Assembly: GCF_002077175.1 (NCBI RefSeq)
Contig: NZ_CP014943.1
Span: 1,674,001-1,738,000, forward strand
Direction: 5' to 3'
DNA: 64,000 nucleotides
DNA from: Colwellia sp. PAMC 21821
Lineage (GTDB): Bacteria; Pseudomonadota; Gammaproteobacteria; Enterobacterales; Alteromonadaceae
Shown: positions 7,260 through 18,840 of the stretch, in pieces
Layout: every line of letters begins with the position of its first letter
How positions within the stretch are numbered: position 1 is the stretch's first letter
Notes under the pieces: generated by a model
Seen by the model: the letters and a program-made list of their open reading frames with translations, nothing else
Told to the model about the DNA's origin: nothing
The model's database searches: none
Translations under genes and position numbers: made by a program

Positions 7260-7751
7260 CTACAACAATAGATTACGATCGATAGGAAAGAATTCAGTCG
7301 CGGCATTAATTAATGACTGTGCGGTTAAAGCTGTAACGCCATAAACATGAGTTTTTACACCGTCTCGTTGCATAATTTTTCTGAGTAATAAGTCAAAGTC
7401 ACCATCACCAGAAAGTAAGATAACAATATCGACTTCAGGTGCTGCTTCCATAACGTCAACCGCTATACCCACATCCCAATCGCCTTTTGCAGAGCCGTCT
7501 CGTCGCTGAATAAAAGGCTTGAGTTTTACATCGAAACCAATGTGTTTTAAGGCTTTTTGAAATTTGTGCTGTTGATCATCACTGCGTTGTATTGCATAAG
7601 CATTAGCCAAAACAATTTCACCCTGCTGGCTGATTTCCTGCCAAAAGGCGCGATAATTAAATTGCTGTTGAAAAGTATCCCGTGTGGTGTAATAAATATT
7701 TTGTACATCCACAAATATAGCAATTTTGGGTGATTTTGAGCTATTTTGCAT
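7260..7751 (-). CDS. NYN-domain (LabA/DUF88-like) protein, putative ribonuclease
   Basis: The whole 163-residue protein is a PIN-like NYN domain. D15 and N18 lie in IFVDVQNIYY, D91 and D93 in KGDWDVG, and D116/D118 in LLSGDGDFD: the acidic cluster expected to bind metal for RNA cleavage. Length matches stand-alone bacterial members. The RNA substrate is unknown. It is transcribed divergently from plsB with about 260 bp between them. Confidence 0.87.
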   Translation of the reverse strand: MQNSSKSPKIAIFVDVQNIYYTTRDTFQQQFNYRAFWQEISQQGEIVLANAYAIQRSDDQQHKFQKALKHIGFDVKLKPFIQRRDGSAKGDWDVGIAVDVMEAAPEVDIVILLSGDGDFDLLLRKIMQRDGVKTHVYGVTALTAQSLINAATEFFPIDRNLLL

Positions 7752-8013
7752 AAAATTCCTTTTGACTAAATCAAGTAAGATTTGCCATCACTTCAATTAT
7801 TTCGTTATATTTCATTATGGTACTTGGTTTACGTGTTTTTAACAGTTAATTATTAACATCGAAAAACTACCCATCGCCAACAAGAATGAAGTACGAGTAT
7901 AATAGCTATTAAAGTATTAAGTTGAGAACCTAGCTAGAATAACTCTAAACGGATTAAGAGATGAGTTTCATGTTAGGTATTACAATCGACAGTCAAATAA
8001 AACTGAGTAAAAC

Positions 8014-10458
8014 ATGATGTTAGCCATTCGTAAATTATTTTATTTATTATTACGTTTACCGATAAAGTTGTTGGTGCGTTGCAAAGTTGTTGCCGACGAA
8101 ATAATTAATTCAGGTCAATTGACCACTGAGCAGCCGGTATTTTATGTACTGCGCCATCAATCAGCTAGTGATGTTTTATCGCTGCGTACCGCCTGTAAAA
8201 AAGCTAACTTACCTGATCCCTTAGCGCCGGTAAATGTTGATGGCGAAACCTTCTCTCGTTTATTGTTTTTAGAAAAACCCAAGGCTTTATTTAATTGGCG
8301 AAAACCGCAAAAAACCACGGCAATAGCACAAGGCTTTGAACTACTTAATGCTCACGCTAATAATGAAGAATTAGATGCTCAACTAATTCCTGCCAATGTT
8401 ATTTGGGGACGCACCCCAACAAAAGAGAAAAACAACACCAACGTTGGTGCGCTGCTAACCGATCAAGAATCGCCGACCTGGTTAAGAAAGTTTTTTATCG
8501 TATTATTTTTAGGTCGCCATACCATGGTGCGCTTTAGTGAAGCTATTTCATTTCGCCACATGGCAGATAAACATGGCAGTGATGAAGCCAGTGCACGGAA
8601 ACTAATGCGTATTGCGCGTTTTCATTTTCATCGTCAAATTATTGCGGCCACCGGGCCTAGGCTTATGCATCGCCAGCAGATGTTCGCTAATTTGATGGTT
8701 AATCCCGCTATAAAACGGGTGATCAGTGAAGAAGTGAAAAATAAAAACATCACTGAAGCAGAAGCGAAGAAACAAGCTTTAGCAATTATGGACGAAATTG
8801 CCGGCGATTATCGTGATGTTACCGTACGTTTCGGCGAACGAATTCTCGGTTGGCTATGGAATCGACTGTATAACGGCATTGAAGTTAATAAAGCTGAACG
8901 GTTAAGAAACTTAGCGCAAGAAGGTCATGAAATAATCTACGTACCTTGCCACCGCAGTCACATGGATTATTTACTCCTGACCTATGTTATTTTTCAACAA
9001 GGCTTAGTAACCCCGCGCATTGCTGCCGGTATTAATTTAAATTTCTGGCCTGCGGGCCCTATTTTTAGGAAAGCAGGTGCCTTTTTTATTCGCCGCAGTT
9101 TTAAAGGCAACAGACTTTATTCGACTATCTTTCGTGAATATTTAAGCTTACTTTTTGAACGTGGTTATTCTGTAAAATATTACTCGGAAGGTGGCCGAAG
9201 CCGAACAGGTCGTTTACTTTCACCTAAAACGGGTATGTTGGCGATGACTATTCAAAGTATGCTGAGAGGCATCGACCGACCGTTAACCTTAGTGCCGGTT
9301 TATTTGGGTTATGAACATGTAATGGAAGTGGGTACTTATCACAAAGAATTGAGCGGTAGCCAAAAGAAAGGTGAATCGATATTTGGCGTGATTAAAGCGA
9401 TTCGCAATTTGCGTAATTACGGTAAAGGCTACGTTAATTTTGGCGAACCCATCAATATTAATCAGTTTTTAAATAATCAGGTTCCTGACTGGAAACAAGC
9501 AATAGACCCTATTGACCCACAAAAGCCAACATGGTTAAACCCCTGCGTTAACGTGCTTGCACAGAAAGTTATGACCTCAATCAACCAATGTGCCGCGTTA
9601 AATGGCGTTGCCTTAGTTTCATTAATTTTACATGCGACAGAAAATAAAGCACTGACTAAAGCCGAGTTAATAAGTCAACTTGATTTTTTCATCGATATAC
9701 AACGTGCTGCGCCTTACCACACCGAGTTAACCATACCAAATGAAAGCGGCGCAGAGCTTTTAGCGCATGTCATATTATTGAATAAAGTGACCATTAACCA
9801 AGACAGTTTTGGTGACATTATTTCTTTAAGCGAAAGCGCAATATTAGAGCTACGCTACTATCGCAATAATATTATTCACACCTTTATATTACCGTCATTG
9901 GTGTGTCGTTTATTAGAACGTAATGCAAAAATTAGTCAAGATAGTTTGCTCGGTCAAACTCAGCGTTTAGTCGCATTATTGCAGACCGATTTATTTTTAT
10001 GGCAATCAGTAGAAGACGTAGAGCACCAAGTGCTCGCCGTTTGTCAGTTCTTGGCTGAAAAGGGAATTGTAAAACAAAGCAAGTCAGGGGCTTGGTCATT
10101 AAGCAGTGACGATGACAATAGAGCGAAAATACGGTTAATCGCAGAGTGTGTTAACGAAACCATGCAACGATTTGCCATAATAACATCATTGCTTGGCCAA
10201 TTAGCTCCGGTTAAAAAGTCTGAATTAAATGAAAAGGTTGTTGCTATCGCTCAACGTTTATCCGTACTAAACGACATCAATGCGCCTGAATTTATTGATA
10301 AAAAGGCACAATCAACCTTAATTACAGCAATGAAAGATCACGGTTATATCGTATTAGATGACGATGATAAATTAGTAGATAGCAGCACATTAAGCTTATT
10401 AAAAAGCTCGGTCAGTAATTTAGTCGATATCGAAGTTCTGCAAAGTATCGTGCGTTAA
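8014..10458 (+). CDS. plsB: glycerol-3-phosphate 1-O-acyltransferase PlsB
   Basis: The 814-residue protein matches the large membrane-associated PlsB type, not the small PlsY type. The acyltransferase block carries the HX4D motif at H313-D318 (CHRSHMDYL), then GPIFRKAGAFFIRRSF, the YSEGGRSRTGR glycerol-3-phosphate site and LVPVYLGYE. It transfers an acyl group to position 1 of glycerol-3-phosphate at the inner membrane, the first step of phospholipid synthesis. The N-terminal region (MMLAIRKLFYLLLRLPIKLLVR) is amphipathic or membrane-interacting. Monocistronic: a terminator follows and the upstream gene is divergent. A second ATG directly follows the first. Confidence 0.97.
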   Translation: MMLAIRKLFYLLLRLPIKLLVRCKVVADEIINSGQLTTEQPVFYVLRHQSASDVLSLRTACKKANLPDPLAPVNVDGETFSRLLFLEKPKALFNWRKPQKTTAIAQGFELLNAHANNEELDAQLIPANVIWGRTPTKEKNNTNVGALLTDQESPTWLRKFFIVLFLGRHTMVRFSEAISFRHMADKHGSDEASARKLMRIARFHFHRQIIAATGPRLMHRQQMFANLMVNPAIKRVISEEVKNKNITEAEAKKQALAIMDEIAGDYRDVTVRFGERILGWLWNRLYNGIEVNKAERLRNLAQEGHEIIYVPCHRSHMDYLLLTYVIFQQGLVTPRIAAGINLNFWPAGPIFRKAGAFFIRRSFKGNRLYSTIFREYLSLLFERGYSVKYYSEGGRSRTGRLLSPKTGMLAMTIQSMLRGIDRPLTLVPVYLGYEHVMEVGTYHKELSGSQKKGESIFGVIKAIRNLRNYGKGYVNFGEPININQFLNNQVPDWKQAIDPIDPQKPTWLNPCVNVLAQKVMTSINQCAALNGVALVSLILHATENKALTKAELISQLDFFIDIQRAAPYHTELTIPNESGAELLAHVILLNKVTINQDSFGDIISLSESAILELRYYRNNIIHTFILPSLVCRLLERNAKISQDSLLGQTQRLVALLQTDLFLWQSVEDVEHQVLAVCQFLAEKGIVKQSKSGAWSLSSDDDNRAKIRLIAECVNETMQRFAIITSLLGQLAPVKKSELNEKVVAIAQRLSVLNDINAPEFIDKKAQSTLITAMKDHGYIVLDDDDKLVDSSTLSLLKSSVSNLVDIEVLQSIVR

Positions 10459-10480
10459 TTTTATAGTAAAGATTATTAAC

Positions 10481-10502
10481 AACTAACTAACTAACTAACT
10501 AA
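10481..10502 (+). repeat. AACT tetranucleotide repeat (5.5 units)
   Basis: Tandem AACT immediately after plsB, between its stop and its terminator. It is not in a reading frame. Confidence 0.8.
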
Positions 10503-10506
10503 GAAG

Positions 10507-10549
10507 ACAGGCTTATAATGGTGATAAAGATTATAACGCCTGTTTTTTA
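10507..10549 (+). terminator. plsB terminator
   Basis: ACAGGC-TTATAAT pairs with ATTATAA-CGCCTGT with one bulged base around a 10-nt loop, followed by TTTTTT. Confidence 0.85.
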
Positions 10550-11097
10550 AGCAACACACCAATACATAATGTTGATATAGGCGTTTTAAAGATAATTCCT
10601 CATCAGTAGCGCTGTAAATCGATGCAGATTTATTTCCTGTTCCCTTTATTACTGACTGTTTATCTTCAGCATGTTTTTCACACGCTAAGCACTGTCTGAT
10701 GGCATTTTATATACCTTAAAATAAAACGTAAAGTATATGCTCAAGTACCTAAATACATAGCTATAATATAAGATATAAATAACTTATAGTGTCAATATAA
10801 AGGGCTTTTAATAATAATTCATCACTATTTATATTCAAATAATTAGCATATAAATTCACTTTATTGTTGACTCAGAGGCGTTTTACAGATAATTTTCCCG
10901 ACCGCTTTAAATAATGATTTTCATTAATGACATGTCGTCTTATAAAAACTCAGTAGAAGTTTGCGATAGAAGTTCAAGAAATTCAAAGTAATATTCTGAA
11001 GGATCAGTAGCGCACACTTTGAGCATTAAAAATATATGACTGAATTAGCTAGCAGTATTTAGCTAATAGTAATGGTTTGATGAAATAGGAATAAGCA
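10550..11097 (+). promoter_or_regulatory. long gltB upstream region with candidate promoter
   Basis: About 550 bp of AT-rich sequence without a gene. The best promoter match is TTGACT (10867-10872), 17-bp spacer, TAATTT (10890-10895), leaving a leader of roughly 195 bases before gltB. Such length suggests regulator sites (for example Lrp-type control as known for gltBD in E. coli), but no specific site could be identified. Confidence 0.45.
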
Positions 11098-14000
11098 ATG
11101 AATGATATGAGCAAAAAATCCCAAGGTCTTTATCGCGCCGAGTTTGAACATGACAGTTGTGGCATTGGCTTTGTAGCCAACCTAAAGGGTAAAAAATCTC
11201 ACGATATTATTGAAAATGCACTCACCATGTTGAGTTGTATGGAACATCGTGGTGGTACTGGATTCGACGTAAAAAGTGGCGACGGTGCCGGCATTCTTAT
11301 TCAAATCCCTCACGAATTTTTAAGCCAAGAAACGGCTAGCTTAGGGTTTACCTTACCAGACGCAGGAAATTACGGCGTTGGGATGATTTTTTTCCCACCT
11401 GAGCAAGCGCAGAGCGACGCGTGCAGAAAGACATTAAACCAAAATATTACTGATCTGGGCTTAACCTTATTAGGTTATCGAAATGTCCCGGGTGATAACT
11501 CAATGTTAGGTGCTGCTTCACTTGAAAGCGAACCAAACATTGAACAAGTGTTTATTGCCAAGCCAGAAGGATTATCAGCTCAAGCGTTTGAGCGTAAGCT
11601 ATTTGTGCTGCGTAAATACACCTCTCATCAAATTAATGACACTATTGCCAACGAACGTGACGAATTTTATGTCACCTCAATGTCATCAACCAAAATTGTT
11701 TATAAAGGCCAATTTACGACCCAACAAGTTCGCCAATATTATCTTGATCTACAAGACGAGCGAACTATCTCTGGTTTGGCGATGTTCCATTCTCGTTTCT
11801 CAACTAACACTTTTCCCGCTTGGCGTCGTGCACAACCATTTCGTTATATCGCCCATAATGGCGAAATAAACACTGTTCGCGGTAACATTAACTGGATGAA
11901 TGCCCGTGAAGCATTGTTTAGCTCCGTTAATTTTAGCGACGCTGAATTAAAAATGTTAACACCCATTTGTAATAACGATAACTCTGACTCTGCCAACCTA
12001 GATATGGCCATTGAGTTATTGGTACTAAGCGGACGTTCGCTAGCACAAGTTATGATGATGATGGTGCCTGAAGCTTGGCAAACACAAACCGATATGGATG
12101 CCACTAAGCTCGCATTTTATGAGTATTATGCTTGTATCATGGAACCGTGGGATGGCCCTGCCTCGTTATCGTTTACCGATGGTAATGTTATCGGCGCGAC
12201 ACTAGATCGTAACGGTTTACGTCCTTCGCGTTACTTGTTAACCGACGATGGTACGTTAGTCATGGGGTCTGAAACAGGTACCTTATGCGTTGATCAATCA
12301 ACGGTTGTTGAAAAAGGTCGCTTGCAGCCAGGTAAAATTTTTATTGCTGATTTAGAGCAAGGTCGTATCATCAGTGATGACGAAGTAAAGCAGCAAGTAA
12401 GCTCGGCACAGCCTTATGGCCAATGGCTAGCGAAAAATAAAATTGAGTTAGATAAGTTACCTGTACCTAGGGCTTCTATCGCACAGCCGCCATTAACTGA
12501 GCTACGTAAAATACAAAAAGCCTTTGGTTATACCAGCGAAGACCTTAATTTAGTGCTTGCTGGCATGGTTGGTACGTCTAAAGAGCCGCTTGGCGCTATG
12601 GGTACAGATACACCATTAGCCGTGCTCTCGCATCGCCCACAACAGTTATCACATTACTTTAAGCAGTTGTTTGCTCAGGTGACTAACCCACCAATCGACC
12701 CAATTCGTGAAGAACTGGTGATGTCATTGCGTGGTTATATCGGTAAGTCACTTAACTTACTTGAAGAAACAGCCGCCCATTGTCATAAGGTTGAAATTGA
12801 CCAACCCGTGCTAACCAATGAGCAATTACGCAAGTTGCAGTATATTGATAATGACCATCTGCAATCAAAAACGATCAGTATTACTTTTAAAGCCAACGGC
12901 CAAGCCGGCGCGCTTAAAAAGGCACTTGATCGAGTTTGTTTATATGCAAAAAATGCCGTTGAAGATGGTTATGCCATCTTAATATTAAGTGATCGTGAAG
13001 TTGATAGTGACCATGTCGCTATTCCGTCAGTTTTAGCGACAGCAGCGGTGCATCATTATTTAATTCGTGAAAAGTTACGTTCTTACGCAGATATTATTCT
13101 TGAATCTGCTGATATTCGTGAAACACATCACTTTGCTACTGTTATTGGCTATGGCGCAGCAGCCGTAAACCCATACCTAGCACTAGAGAGTATGTATGGT
13201 TTACGTGATGAGGGCGTACTTGATACTACGTTAACCAACGAACAAATTGCCGACAAGTACACTGCCGCTGTGGGCAGCGGTTTATTGAAAACTTTTTCTA
13301 AAATGGGTATTTCAACGTTACAGTCTTATTTAGGCGCACAAGTTTTTGAAGCTTTAGGCATAAACTCTGACGTTGTTGACCAATACTTTACTGGTACTGT
13401 CAGTAGAATCGAAGGCTTAAGCTTAGATCAAATCGCTCAAGAAGCGCTTTTACGTCACCGTGAAGGTTTCCCTGAGGCGAGCCGTATCGCCATTGAGAAC
13501 CTATTACCCACCGGTGGTGAGTACTCGTGGCGTCATGATGGCGAACGTCATCTATTTAGCCCTACGGTTATTCGTTTACTTCAGCATTCAACAGCGAGTA
13601 ACGATACTAATCAATTTAAGCAGTATACAAAAACCGTTGATGAACAAAGCAAAGAAGCCTTTACCTTGCGTGGCTTACTTGAGCTAAGCAGCGATCGCCC
13701 TGCTATACCATTGAGTGAAGTTGAACCGATTGAAAATATTTTTAAACGCTTTGCATCAGGCGCCATGTCATTTGGCTCAATCTCTTGGGAAGCACACACA
13801 ACTTTAGCCATTGCCATGAACCGTATTGGTGGTAAGAGTAACAGTGGTGAAGGTGGTGAAGACCCTATTCGTTTTACGCCGTTAGAAAATGGCGATTCAA
13901 TGAATTCACGTATTAAGCAAGTTGCTTCGGGTCGTTTTGGCGTAACTAGCCATTACTTAACGAATGCTGACGAACTACAAATAAAAATGGCGCAAGGCGC

Positions 14001-15705
14001 AAAACCAGGTGAAGGTGGTCAATTACCGGGTGATAAAGTAGATGCTTGGATTGGTAAAACACGTGGTTCAACACCAGGTGTAGGCTTAATTTCGCCACCA
14101 CCACATCACGATATTTATTCTATTGAAGATTTATCGCAACTGATTTTTGATCTTAAAAACGCCAACCGTGACGCTCGTGTTAATGTTAAATTGGTTTCTG
14201 AAGCCGGTGTAGGTACTGTCGCATCAGGTGTGGCCAAAGCCTATGCTGATGTAGTACTTATTGCGGGTCACGATGGCGGCACAGGTGCTTCTCCATTAAG
14301 TTCAATTAAACATACTGGTTTACCGTGGGAACTTGGTTTGGCTGAAACCCATCAAACCTTGGTACGTAATAAATTGCGTAGCCGTATTACCGTACAAACT
14401 GATGGCCAACTTAAAACACCGCGCGACTTAGCCATTGCAACCCTGCTTGGTGCTGAAGAGTATGGCATGGCAACTACAGCACTTGTGGTTGAAGGCTGTA
14501 TTATGATGCGTAAGTGTCATTTAAATACATGTCCTGTTGGCATTGCAACACAAGATAAAGGCTTACGTGATCGCTTTACGGGTCGTGCCGATATTTTAGT
14601 TAACTTCTTTACCATGATGGCGGAAGGTTTACGCGAAATCATGGCTGAACTTGGCTTTAATAGTATCGAGCAAATGGTTGGTCAAACTCAGTGTCTTAAG
14701 CAGCGTAAAGACGTTGACCATTGGAAATACAAAGGTGTTGATTTAACACCGCTATTGCACAAAGTAGAGTGCGATGAAAACGAAACACTATATCAATCCA
14801 TTAATCAGAAACATCTAATTGACGATATTATTGATCGTAAGATGATAAAAGATGCCAAAGCGGCACTTGATAGTCAGCAAAGTGTTGCACTTGAATATGA
14901 TGTTATTAACACCGATAGAACCATAGGTGCAATGATTTCAAATGAAATATCTAAAAAGTATCAAGCTGAAGGCTTACCAGAAAATACTATTAAAGTTAAG
15001 TTTAACGGCTCAGCAGGTCAAAGTTTTGGTTGTTTCTCAGCCAAAGGCTTACATTTTGAACTTGAAGGCGATGCCAATGATTACTTTGGTAAAGGGCTTT
15101 CTGGGGCAAATCTTGTGGTATACCCGAGCAAGCAAGCTAAATTCTCAGCCAGTGAAAACATATTAATTGGTAATGTTGCGTTCTTTGGCGCAACGTCAGG
15201 CAGTGCCTTTATACGGGGAATTGCAGGTGAGCGTTTCTGTGTTCGTAACTCGGGTGCAACCGCTGTTGTTGAAGGCGTTGGCGATCACGGTTGTGAATAC
15301 ATGACCGGCGGTAAAGTCGTTATATTGGGCTCAACGGGTCGTAACTTTGCCGCAGGTATGTCTGGTGGCGTCGCTTATGTACTTGATAAGAACAATGACT
15401 TTGCACCTAAATGCAATATGGAAATGGTAGCCTTAGAAACAGTAGATAGCGCTGCAGAAAGTCTTGAATTAAAAGCACTAATCACCCAACATTTTGATGC
15501 TACAGGCTCAGATGTCGCGAGTGATTTACTAAAAGATTGGGACAACAGTGTTAAGCGCTTCGTTAAAGTAATGCCTATTGATTACAAACGAATGCAAGGT
15601 TACATGAATGACGTGCGCAGCAGCGGGAAGTTTGAGTCAGAGTATGACATTGCCGTTGAAGCATTCGATATCCATTTAAACAACATAGCTAGCGCTAAAG
15701 CTTAA
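11098..15705 (+). CDS. gltB: glutamate synthase (NADPH) large subunit GltB
   Basis: The 1535-residue protein opens with a short propeptide before EHDSCGIGF: Cys21 would be the N-terminal nucleophile of the class II glutaminase after processing. The central FMN-binding synthase domain includes [12 protein letters not shown] and [10 protein letters not shown]. The cysteine cluster [15 protein letters not shown] binds the 3Fe-4S centre, and the C-terminal Gly-rich beta-helix ([21 protein letters not shown]) is complete. It transfers ammonia from glutamine to 2-oxoglutarate, making two glutamates, with electrons delivered through GltD. AGGA lies 8 bp before the ATG. The small subunit follows 20 bp later. 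Confidence 0.98.
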   Translation: MNDMSKKSQGLYRAEFEHDSCGIGFVANLKGKKSHDIIENALTMLSCMEHRGGTGFDVKSGDGAGILIQIPHEFLSQETASLGFTLPDAGNYGVGMIFFPPEQAQSDACRKTLNQNITDLGLTLLGYRNVPGDNSMLGAASLESEPNIEQVFIAKPEGLSAQAFERKLFVLRKYTSHQINDTIANERDEFYVTSMSSTKIVYKGQFTTQQVRQYYLDLQDERTISGLAMFHSRFSTNTFPAWRRAQPFRYIAHNGEINTVRGNINWMNAREALFSSVNFSDAELKMLTPICNNDNSDSANLDMAIELLVLSGRSLAQVMMMMVPEAWQTQTDMDATKLAFYEYYACIMEPWDGPASLSFTDGNVIGATLDRNGLRPSRYLLTDDGTLVMGSETGTLCVDQSTVVEKGRLQPGKIFIADLEQGRIISDDEVKQQVSSAQPYGQWLAKNKIELDKLPVPRASIAQPPLTELRKIQKAFGYTSEDLNLVLAGMVGTSKEPLGAMGTDTPLAVLSHRPQQLSHYFKQLFAQVTNPPIDPIREELVMSLRGYIGKSLNLLEETAAHCHKVEIDQPVLTNEQLRKLQYIDNDHLQSKTISITFKANGQAGALKKALDRVCLYAKNAVEDGYAILILSDREVDSDHVAIPSVLATAAVHHYLIREKLRSYADIILESADIRETHHFATVIGYGAAAVNPYLALESMYGLRDEGVLDTTLTNEQIADKYTAAVGSGLLKTFSKMGISTLQSYLGAQVFEALGINSDVVDQYFTGTVSRIEGLSLDQIAQEALLRHREGFPEASRIAIENLLPTGGEYSWRHDGERHLFSPTVIRLLQHSTASNDTNQFKQYTKTVDEQSKEAFTLRGLLELSSDRPAIPLSEVEPIENIFKRFASGAMSFGSISWEAHTTLAIAMNRIGGKSNSGEGGEDPIRFTPLENGDSMNSRIKQVASGRFGVTSHYLTNADELQIKMAQGAKPGEGGQLPGDKVDAWIGKTRGSTPGVGLISPPPHHDIYSIEDLSQLIFDLKNANRDARVNVKLVSEAGVGTVASGVAKAYADVVLIAGHDGGTGASPLSSIKHTGLPWELGLAETHQTLVRNKLRSRITVQTDGQLKTPRDLAIATLLGAEEYGMATTALVVEGCIMMRKCHLNTCPVGIATQDKGLRDRFTGRADILVNFFTMMAEGLREIMAELGFNSIEQMVGQTQCLKQRKDVDHWKYKGVDLTPLLHKVECDENETLYQSINQKHLIDDIIDRKMIKDAKAALDSQQSVALEYDVINTDRTIGAMISNEISKKYQAEGLPENTIKVKFNGSAGQSFGCFSAKGLHFELEGDANDYFGKGLSGANLVVYPSKQAKFSASENILIGNVAFFGATSGSAFIRGIAGERFCVRNSGATAVVEGVGDHGCEYMTGGKVVILGSTGRNFAAGMSGGVAYVLDKNNDFAPKCNMEMVALETVDSAAESLELKALITQHFDATGSDVASDLLKDWDNSVKRFVKVMPIDYKRMQGYMNDVRSSGKFESEYDIAVEAFDIHLNNIASAKA

Positions 15706-15725
15706 GCTGCCAAGGAGAATATATT

Positions 15726-17216
15726 ATGGGAAATCCAACAGGATTTATCAACGTAGGTCGTGCCTTGCCAACTGAACGCAACGCAGGTGAACGTTTAATT
15801 GACTGGCTTGAAGTCTATGAAGAAATACCACTAAAAGATGTCGAGAAACAAGCTTCTCGCTGTATGGATTGCGGTGTACCTTTTTGCCAATCAGCAAAAT
15901 CAGAGTTTGCCCCAGTAGTAGCAGGTTGTCCGGTGAACAACGTTATTCCTGAATGGAATGACTTAATTTACCGAGGACGCTGGAAAGACGCGATCGAGTT
16001 ATTGCATAAAACCAACAACTTCCCTGAGTTTACTGGTCGAGTATGTCCAGCACCTTGTGAAGGCGCTTGTGTACTTGGTATTAACGCTGACCCTGTTGCT
16101 ATTAAGCTGCATGAAAAAGAAATTATTGATCACGCTTTTAAAGAAGGATGGGTAGTAGCTCAACCACCTTCAGCACGTAGTGGTAAAAACGTTGCGGTTA
16201 TTGGTTCGGGCCCTGCAGGCCTTGCTGCGGCAGCACAGCTGAATAAAGCAGGCCATATGGTGACTGTTTATGAACGTGCCGACCGTATTGGTGGTTTGCT
16301 CATGTACGGTATCCCGAACATGAAGCTACAAAAAGAATTAGTGCAGCGTCGCGTTGATATTTTAGCTCAAGAAGGCATTGTTTTTGTCACTAATACAGAA
16401 GTAGGTAAAGACATTAGTGTTGAGCAACTCGAAACAGATTTTGACTCAGTAGTGCTATGTATTGGGGCTACGGTACCGCGCGATTTACCTGTTGAAGGCC
16501 GTGAACTTAACGGTGTGCATTTTGCCATGGACTTCTTAAAAGCGAATACTAAAAGCTTGCTGGACAGTGAACATAAAGATGGTCAGTATATTAATGCTCA
16601 AGGCAAAAATGTTGTCGTTATAGGTGGCGGTGATACGGGTACTGATTGTATTGGTACTTCATTGCGCCATCAGTGTAAAAGCGCCATACAGCTAGAAATA
16701 ATGCCACGTCCACCAGAGAAACGTGACGAGAATAGTAACCCTTGGCCAGAATGGCCAAAACGCTTGTTAGTTGACTACGGTCAAAAAGAAGCGATTGAGA
16801 TGCAAGGCCAAGACCCACGTCAATACTTAGTAATGACTAAGAAAATTGAAAGTGACGGCCAAGGTAATGTTAAAGCAGTTCATACTGTCGATATTACCTG
16901 GGAGCGCAATGACAAGGGACAAATGTTCCCACAAGAAGTTGCCGGTAGTGAAAAAGCTATTCCTGCTGATATCGTCCTTATCGCAATGGGCTTTATGGGC
17001 CCTGAAGGCGGCCTAGTTGAACAATTTGGCCTTGAACAAGACAATCGTACTAATATTGCTGCAGAGTACGATAAATTTGCTACCAGTAAGCCTGGCGTGT
17101 TTGCCGCGGGTGATGGTCGTCGCGGTCAAAGCTTAATCGTTTGGGCCATTGATGAAGGTCGCCGTTGTGCTCGCGAAGTAGACACTTACCTAATGGGCAG
17201 TAGCTACTTGCCATAA
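15726..17216 (+). CDS. gltD: glutamate synthase small subunit GltD
   Basis: The 496-residue flavoprotein has the N-terminal iron-sulfur part ([26 protein letters not shown]), then an FAD Rossmann motif [13 protein letters not shown] and an NADPH-binding GGGDTGTDC. It oxidises NADPH and passes electrons to GltB. AAGGAG precedes the ATG, 20 bp after gltB, so the two form an operon ended by a clear terminator. Length and order are as in enterobacterial gltBD. Nothing unusual in the sequence. Confidence 0.98.
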   Translation: MGNPTGFINVGRALPTERNAGERLIDWLEVYEEIPLKDVEKQASRCMDCGVPFCQSAKSEFAPVVAGCPVNNVIPEWNDLIYRGRWKDAIELLHKTNNFPEFTGRVCPAPCEGACVLGINADPVAIKLHEKEIIDHAFKEGWVVAQPPSARSGKNVAVIGSGPAGLAAAAQLNKAGHMVTVYERADRIGGLLMYGIPNMKLQKELVQRRVDILAQEGIVFVTNTEVGKDISVEQLETDFDSVVLCIGATVPRDLPVEGRELNGVHFAMDFLKANTKSLLDSEHKDGQYINAQGKNVVVIGGGDTGTDCIGTSLRHQCKSAIQLEIMPRPPEKRDENSNPWPEWPKRLLVDYGQKEAIEMQGQDPRQYLVMTKKIESDGQGNVKAVHTVDITWERNDKGQMFPQEVAGSEKAIPADIVLIAMGFMGPEGGLVEQFGLEQDNRTNIAAEYDKFATSKPGVFAAGDGRRGQSLIVWAIDEGRRCAREVDTYLMGSSYLP

Positions 17217-17247
17217 CCAATAGCTTAAACAGCTACATATTAATAAT

Positions 17248-17285
17248 AAGCCCTACCGTTGTCATTTCGGTCGGGCTTTTTTATT
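17248..17285 (+). terminator. gltBD terminator
   Basis: AAGCCCTACCG pairs with CGGTCGGGCTT around GTTGTCATTT, followed by TTTTTATTATTT. Confidence 0.88.
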
Positions 17286-17572
17286 ATTTGCTGATTACAA
17301 CAATACCAAGTGACTTATACCAATTGAAATAAATAATCGATCATTTTAAGGCGGTTTAAATCGTCAATAACTGCGTTGTTTTCAATCACACACGCCCGCT
17401 ATTACTCGACAATTGCTCCTGCATTGTTCTACTTACCGGCATCCATGCCCTAATCAATAAAACGCCTTGCCTGCAGGGATAATGGTATGGACCCACTCCA
17501 ACTTTATTTCCGGCCTCTTTAGGGCCAAAATGAAAGTGATAACAATCATTTATAAAAGCGGAGTGGATCAAC

Positions 17573-18589
17573 ATGAAGATTACTACAATCGGTTTAGACA
17601 TTGCAAAATCAATTTTTCACATGTTCGCTGTGAATAAAAATGGGCGATTTGTAAAAAAGAAACAATTAAGAAGAAAACAAGTGTTGAGTTTCATGGCAAC
17701 ATTAGAGCCTTGCCTAATTGTAATGGAAGCTTGTGGCAGTGCGAACTACTGGGCTAGAAAATTTATTGAATTGGGGCACCAAGTAAAACTTATTGCGCCT
17801 CAATATGTAAAACCCTTCGTTAAAGGCAATAAAAATGATTATAACGATGCCGAAGGTATTGCAGAGGCAGCGCAACGCCCGACCATGAGGTTTGTGCCAA
17901 TTAAATCGATAGAACAACAAGATATTCAAAACTTCCATCGACAACGTGAACGCATAAAGAAAGAACGTAAAGCATTAGCAAGTCAGGTACGAGGCTTGTT
18001 AGGAGAATATGGCATTGTCATCAATAAAGGTATTTCTGCAATTCGCAATGAACTGCCGGATATTTTAGAGGATGCGACAAATGAGTTAACGTATTTAAGT
18101 CGGGAGATATTTAATGAGTTATGGCTTGAATTTCAAGTCACAGAAGTGAAGTTTAAAGCGTGTGAAGTTCGCTTAAACACGATGAATAAAGAAAATGAAA
18201 TATGTGTTCGCTTAGATGAAATATTAGGTATTGGAGCAATCACAGCTAGCGCTACTTATGCAGCTGCAGGAGATGGAAAAGACTTTGTAAATGGTCGACA
18301 TTTTTCGGCATGGCTTGGGCTTGTTCCTGGGCAGCATTCAACGGGTGGAAAGGCCACCTTACTCGGTATAAGTAAACGCGGTAATAGTTATTTAAGAACA
18401 CTATACATCCACGGGGCCCGGGCAGTATTAAGGCACAGTGAAAACAAAACTGACCGATTTAGTTTGTGGGCACAAGCGTTAAAATCCCGACGAGGACACA
18501 ACAAAGCATGCGTTGCTGTGGCGAATAAAATAGCAAGAATGGCTTGGGTAATAATGGCGAAGGGGGAAAGTTATCGCCCGGCTATATAA
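17573..18589 (+). CDS. IS110/IS1111-family DEDD recombinase (transposase)
   Basis: The 338-residue protein has the N-terminal RuvC-like domain with D9 (GLDIAK), E52 (VMEACGS), D89 and D92 (KNDYNDAEG), the DEDD set of IS110 recombinases. After a charged helical linker comes the Transposase_20 domain containing LGLVPGQHSTGGK, where S256 matches the catalytic serine region, followed by GISKRGNSYLRTLY. Family members cut and rejoin DNA using a guide RNA encoded in the element. Full length with no frameshift, so likely active. GGAG lies about 9 bp before the ATG. Confidence 0.95.
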   Translation: MKITTIGLDIAKSIFHMFAVNKNGRFVKKKQLRRKQVLSFMATLEPCLIVMEACGSANYWARKFIELGHQVKLIAPQYVKPFVKGNKNDYNDAEGIAEAAQRPTMRFVPIKSIEQQDIQNFHRQRERIKKERKALASQVRGLLGEYGIVINKGISAIRNELPDILEDATNELTYLSREIFNELWLEFQVTEVKFKACEVRLNTMNKENEICVRLDEILGIGAITASATYAAAGDGKDFVNGRHFSAWLGLVPGQHSTGGKATLLGISKRGNSYLRTLYIHGARAVLRHSENKTDRFSLWAQALKSRRGHNKACVAVANKIARMAWVIMAKGESYRPAI

Positions 18590-18689
18590 ATAAAGCTCAA
18601 AACTGAAGCAAGTTAGATTGGTTTCAGTGATGAGATAACAGTAAAACCCTTTTACTTCAGTTGCAAAAGATAAATTAATCGGATGGTAA

Positions 18690-18840
18690 GATAGTCAGAC
18701 TGGCTTGCACAAAACCTGGTACCTGCATTGGCTAATAAAAAAGCCGGAGGGATGATGAGGAGTGTGAGCGCAAACAACCATCGGGGCCAGAAGGTAAAAA
18801 TCCTTCATAAACAGGCCGGATATATGAGAGCAATGATTTT
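18690..18840 (+). ncRNA. putative bridge (seek) RNA of the IS1111-type element
   Basis: The 3' non-coding part of the IS can be folded by eye. GCTTGCAC (about 18703-18710) and GTGTGAGC (18762-18769) form an outer stem with two G-U pairs. Inside is a loop with GTACCTGCAT (18719-18728) on one side, a GGCT/AGCC hairpin, and AGGGATG (18748-18754) on the other side. The first is the exact reverse complement of the right target half (ATGCAGGTAC); the second equals the left target half across the AT core. A second structure (GGCC 18785-18788 with GGCC 18814-18817, enclosing AAGG/CCTT) is flanked by ACCAT (18777-18781) and ATATAT (18820-18825), which fit the IS ends. Ends of the RNA are approximate. 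The donor matches are short and weaker. Confidence 0.68.

Noticed and set aside
10481..10502. CRISPR-like or other array in the window
   Set aside because: The only short tandem repeats seen are the AACT tract and the tuf-tail units; neither has spacer-repeat structure and no cas genes are present.
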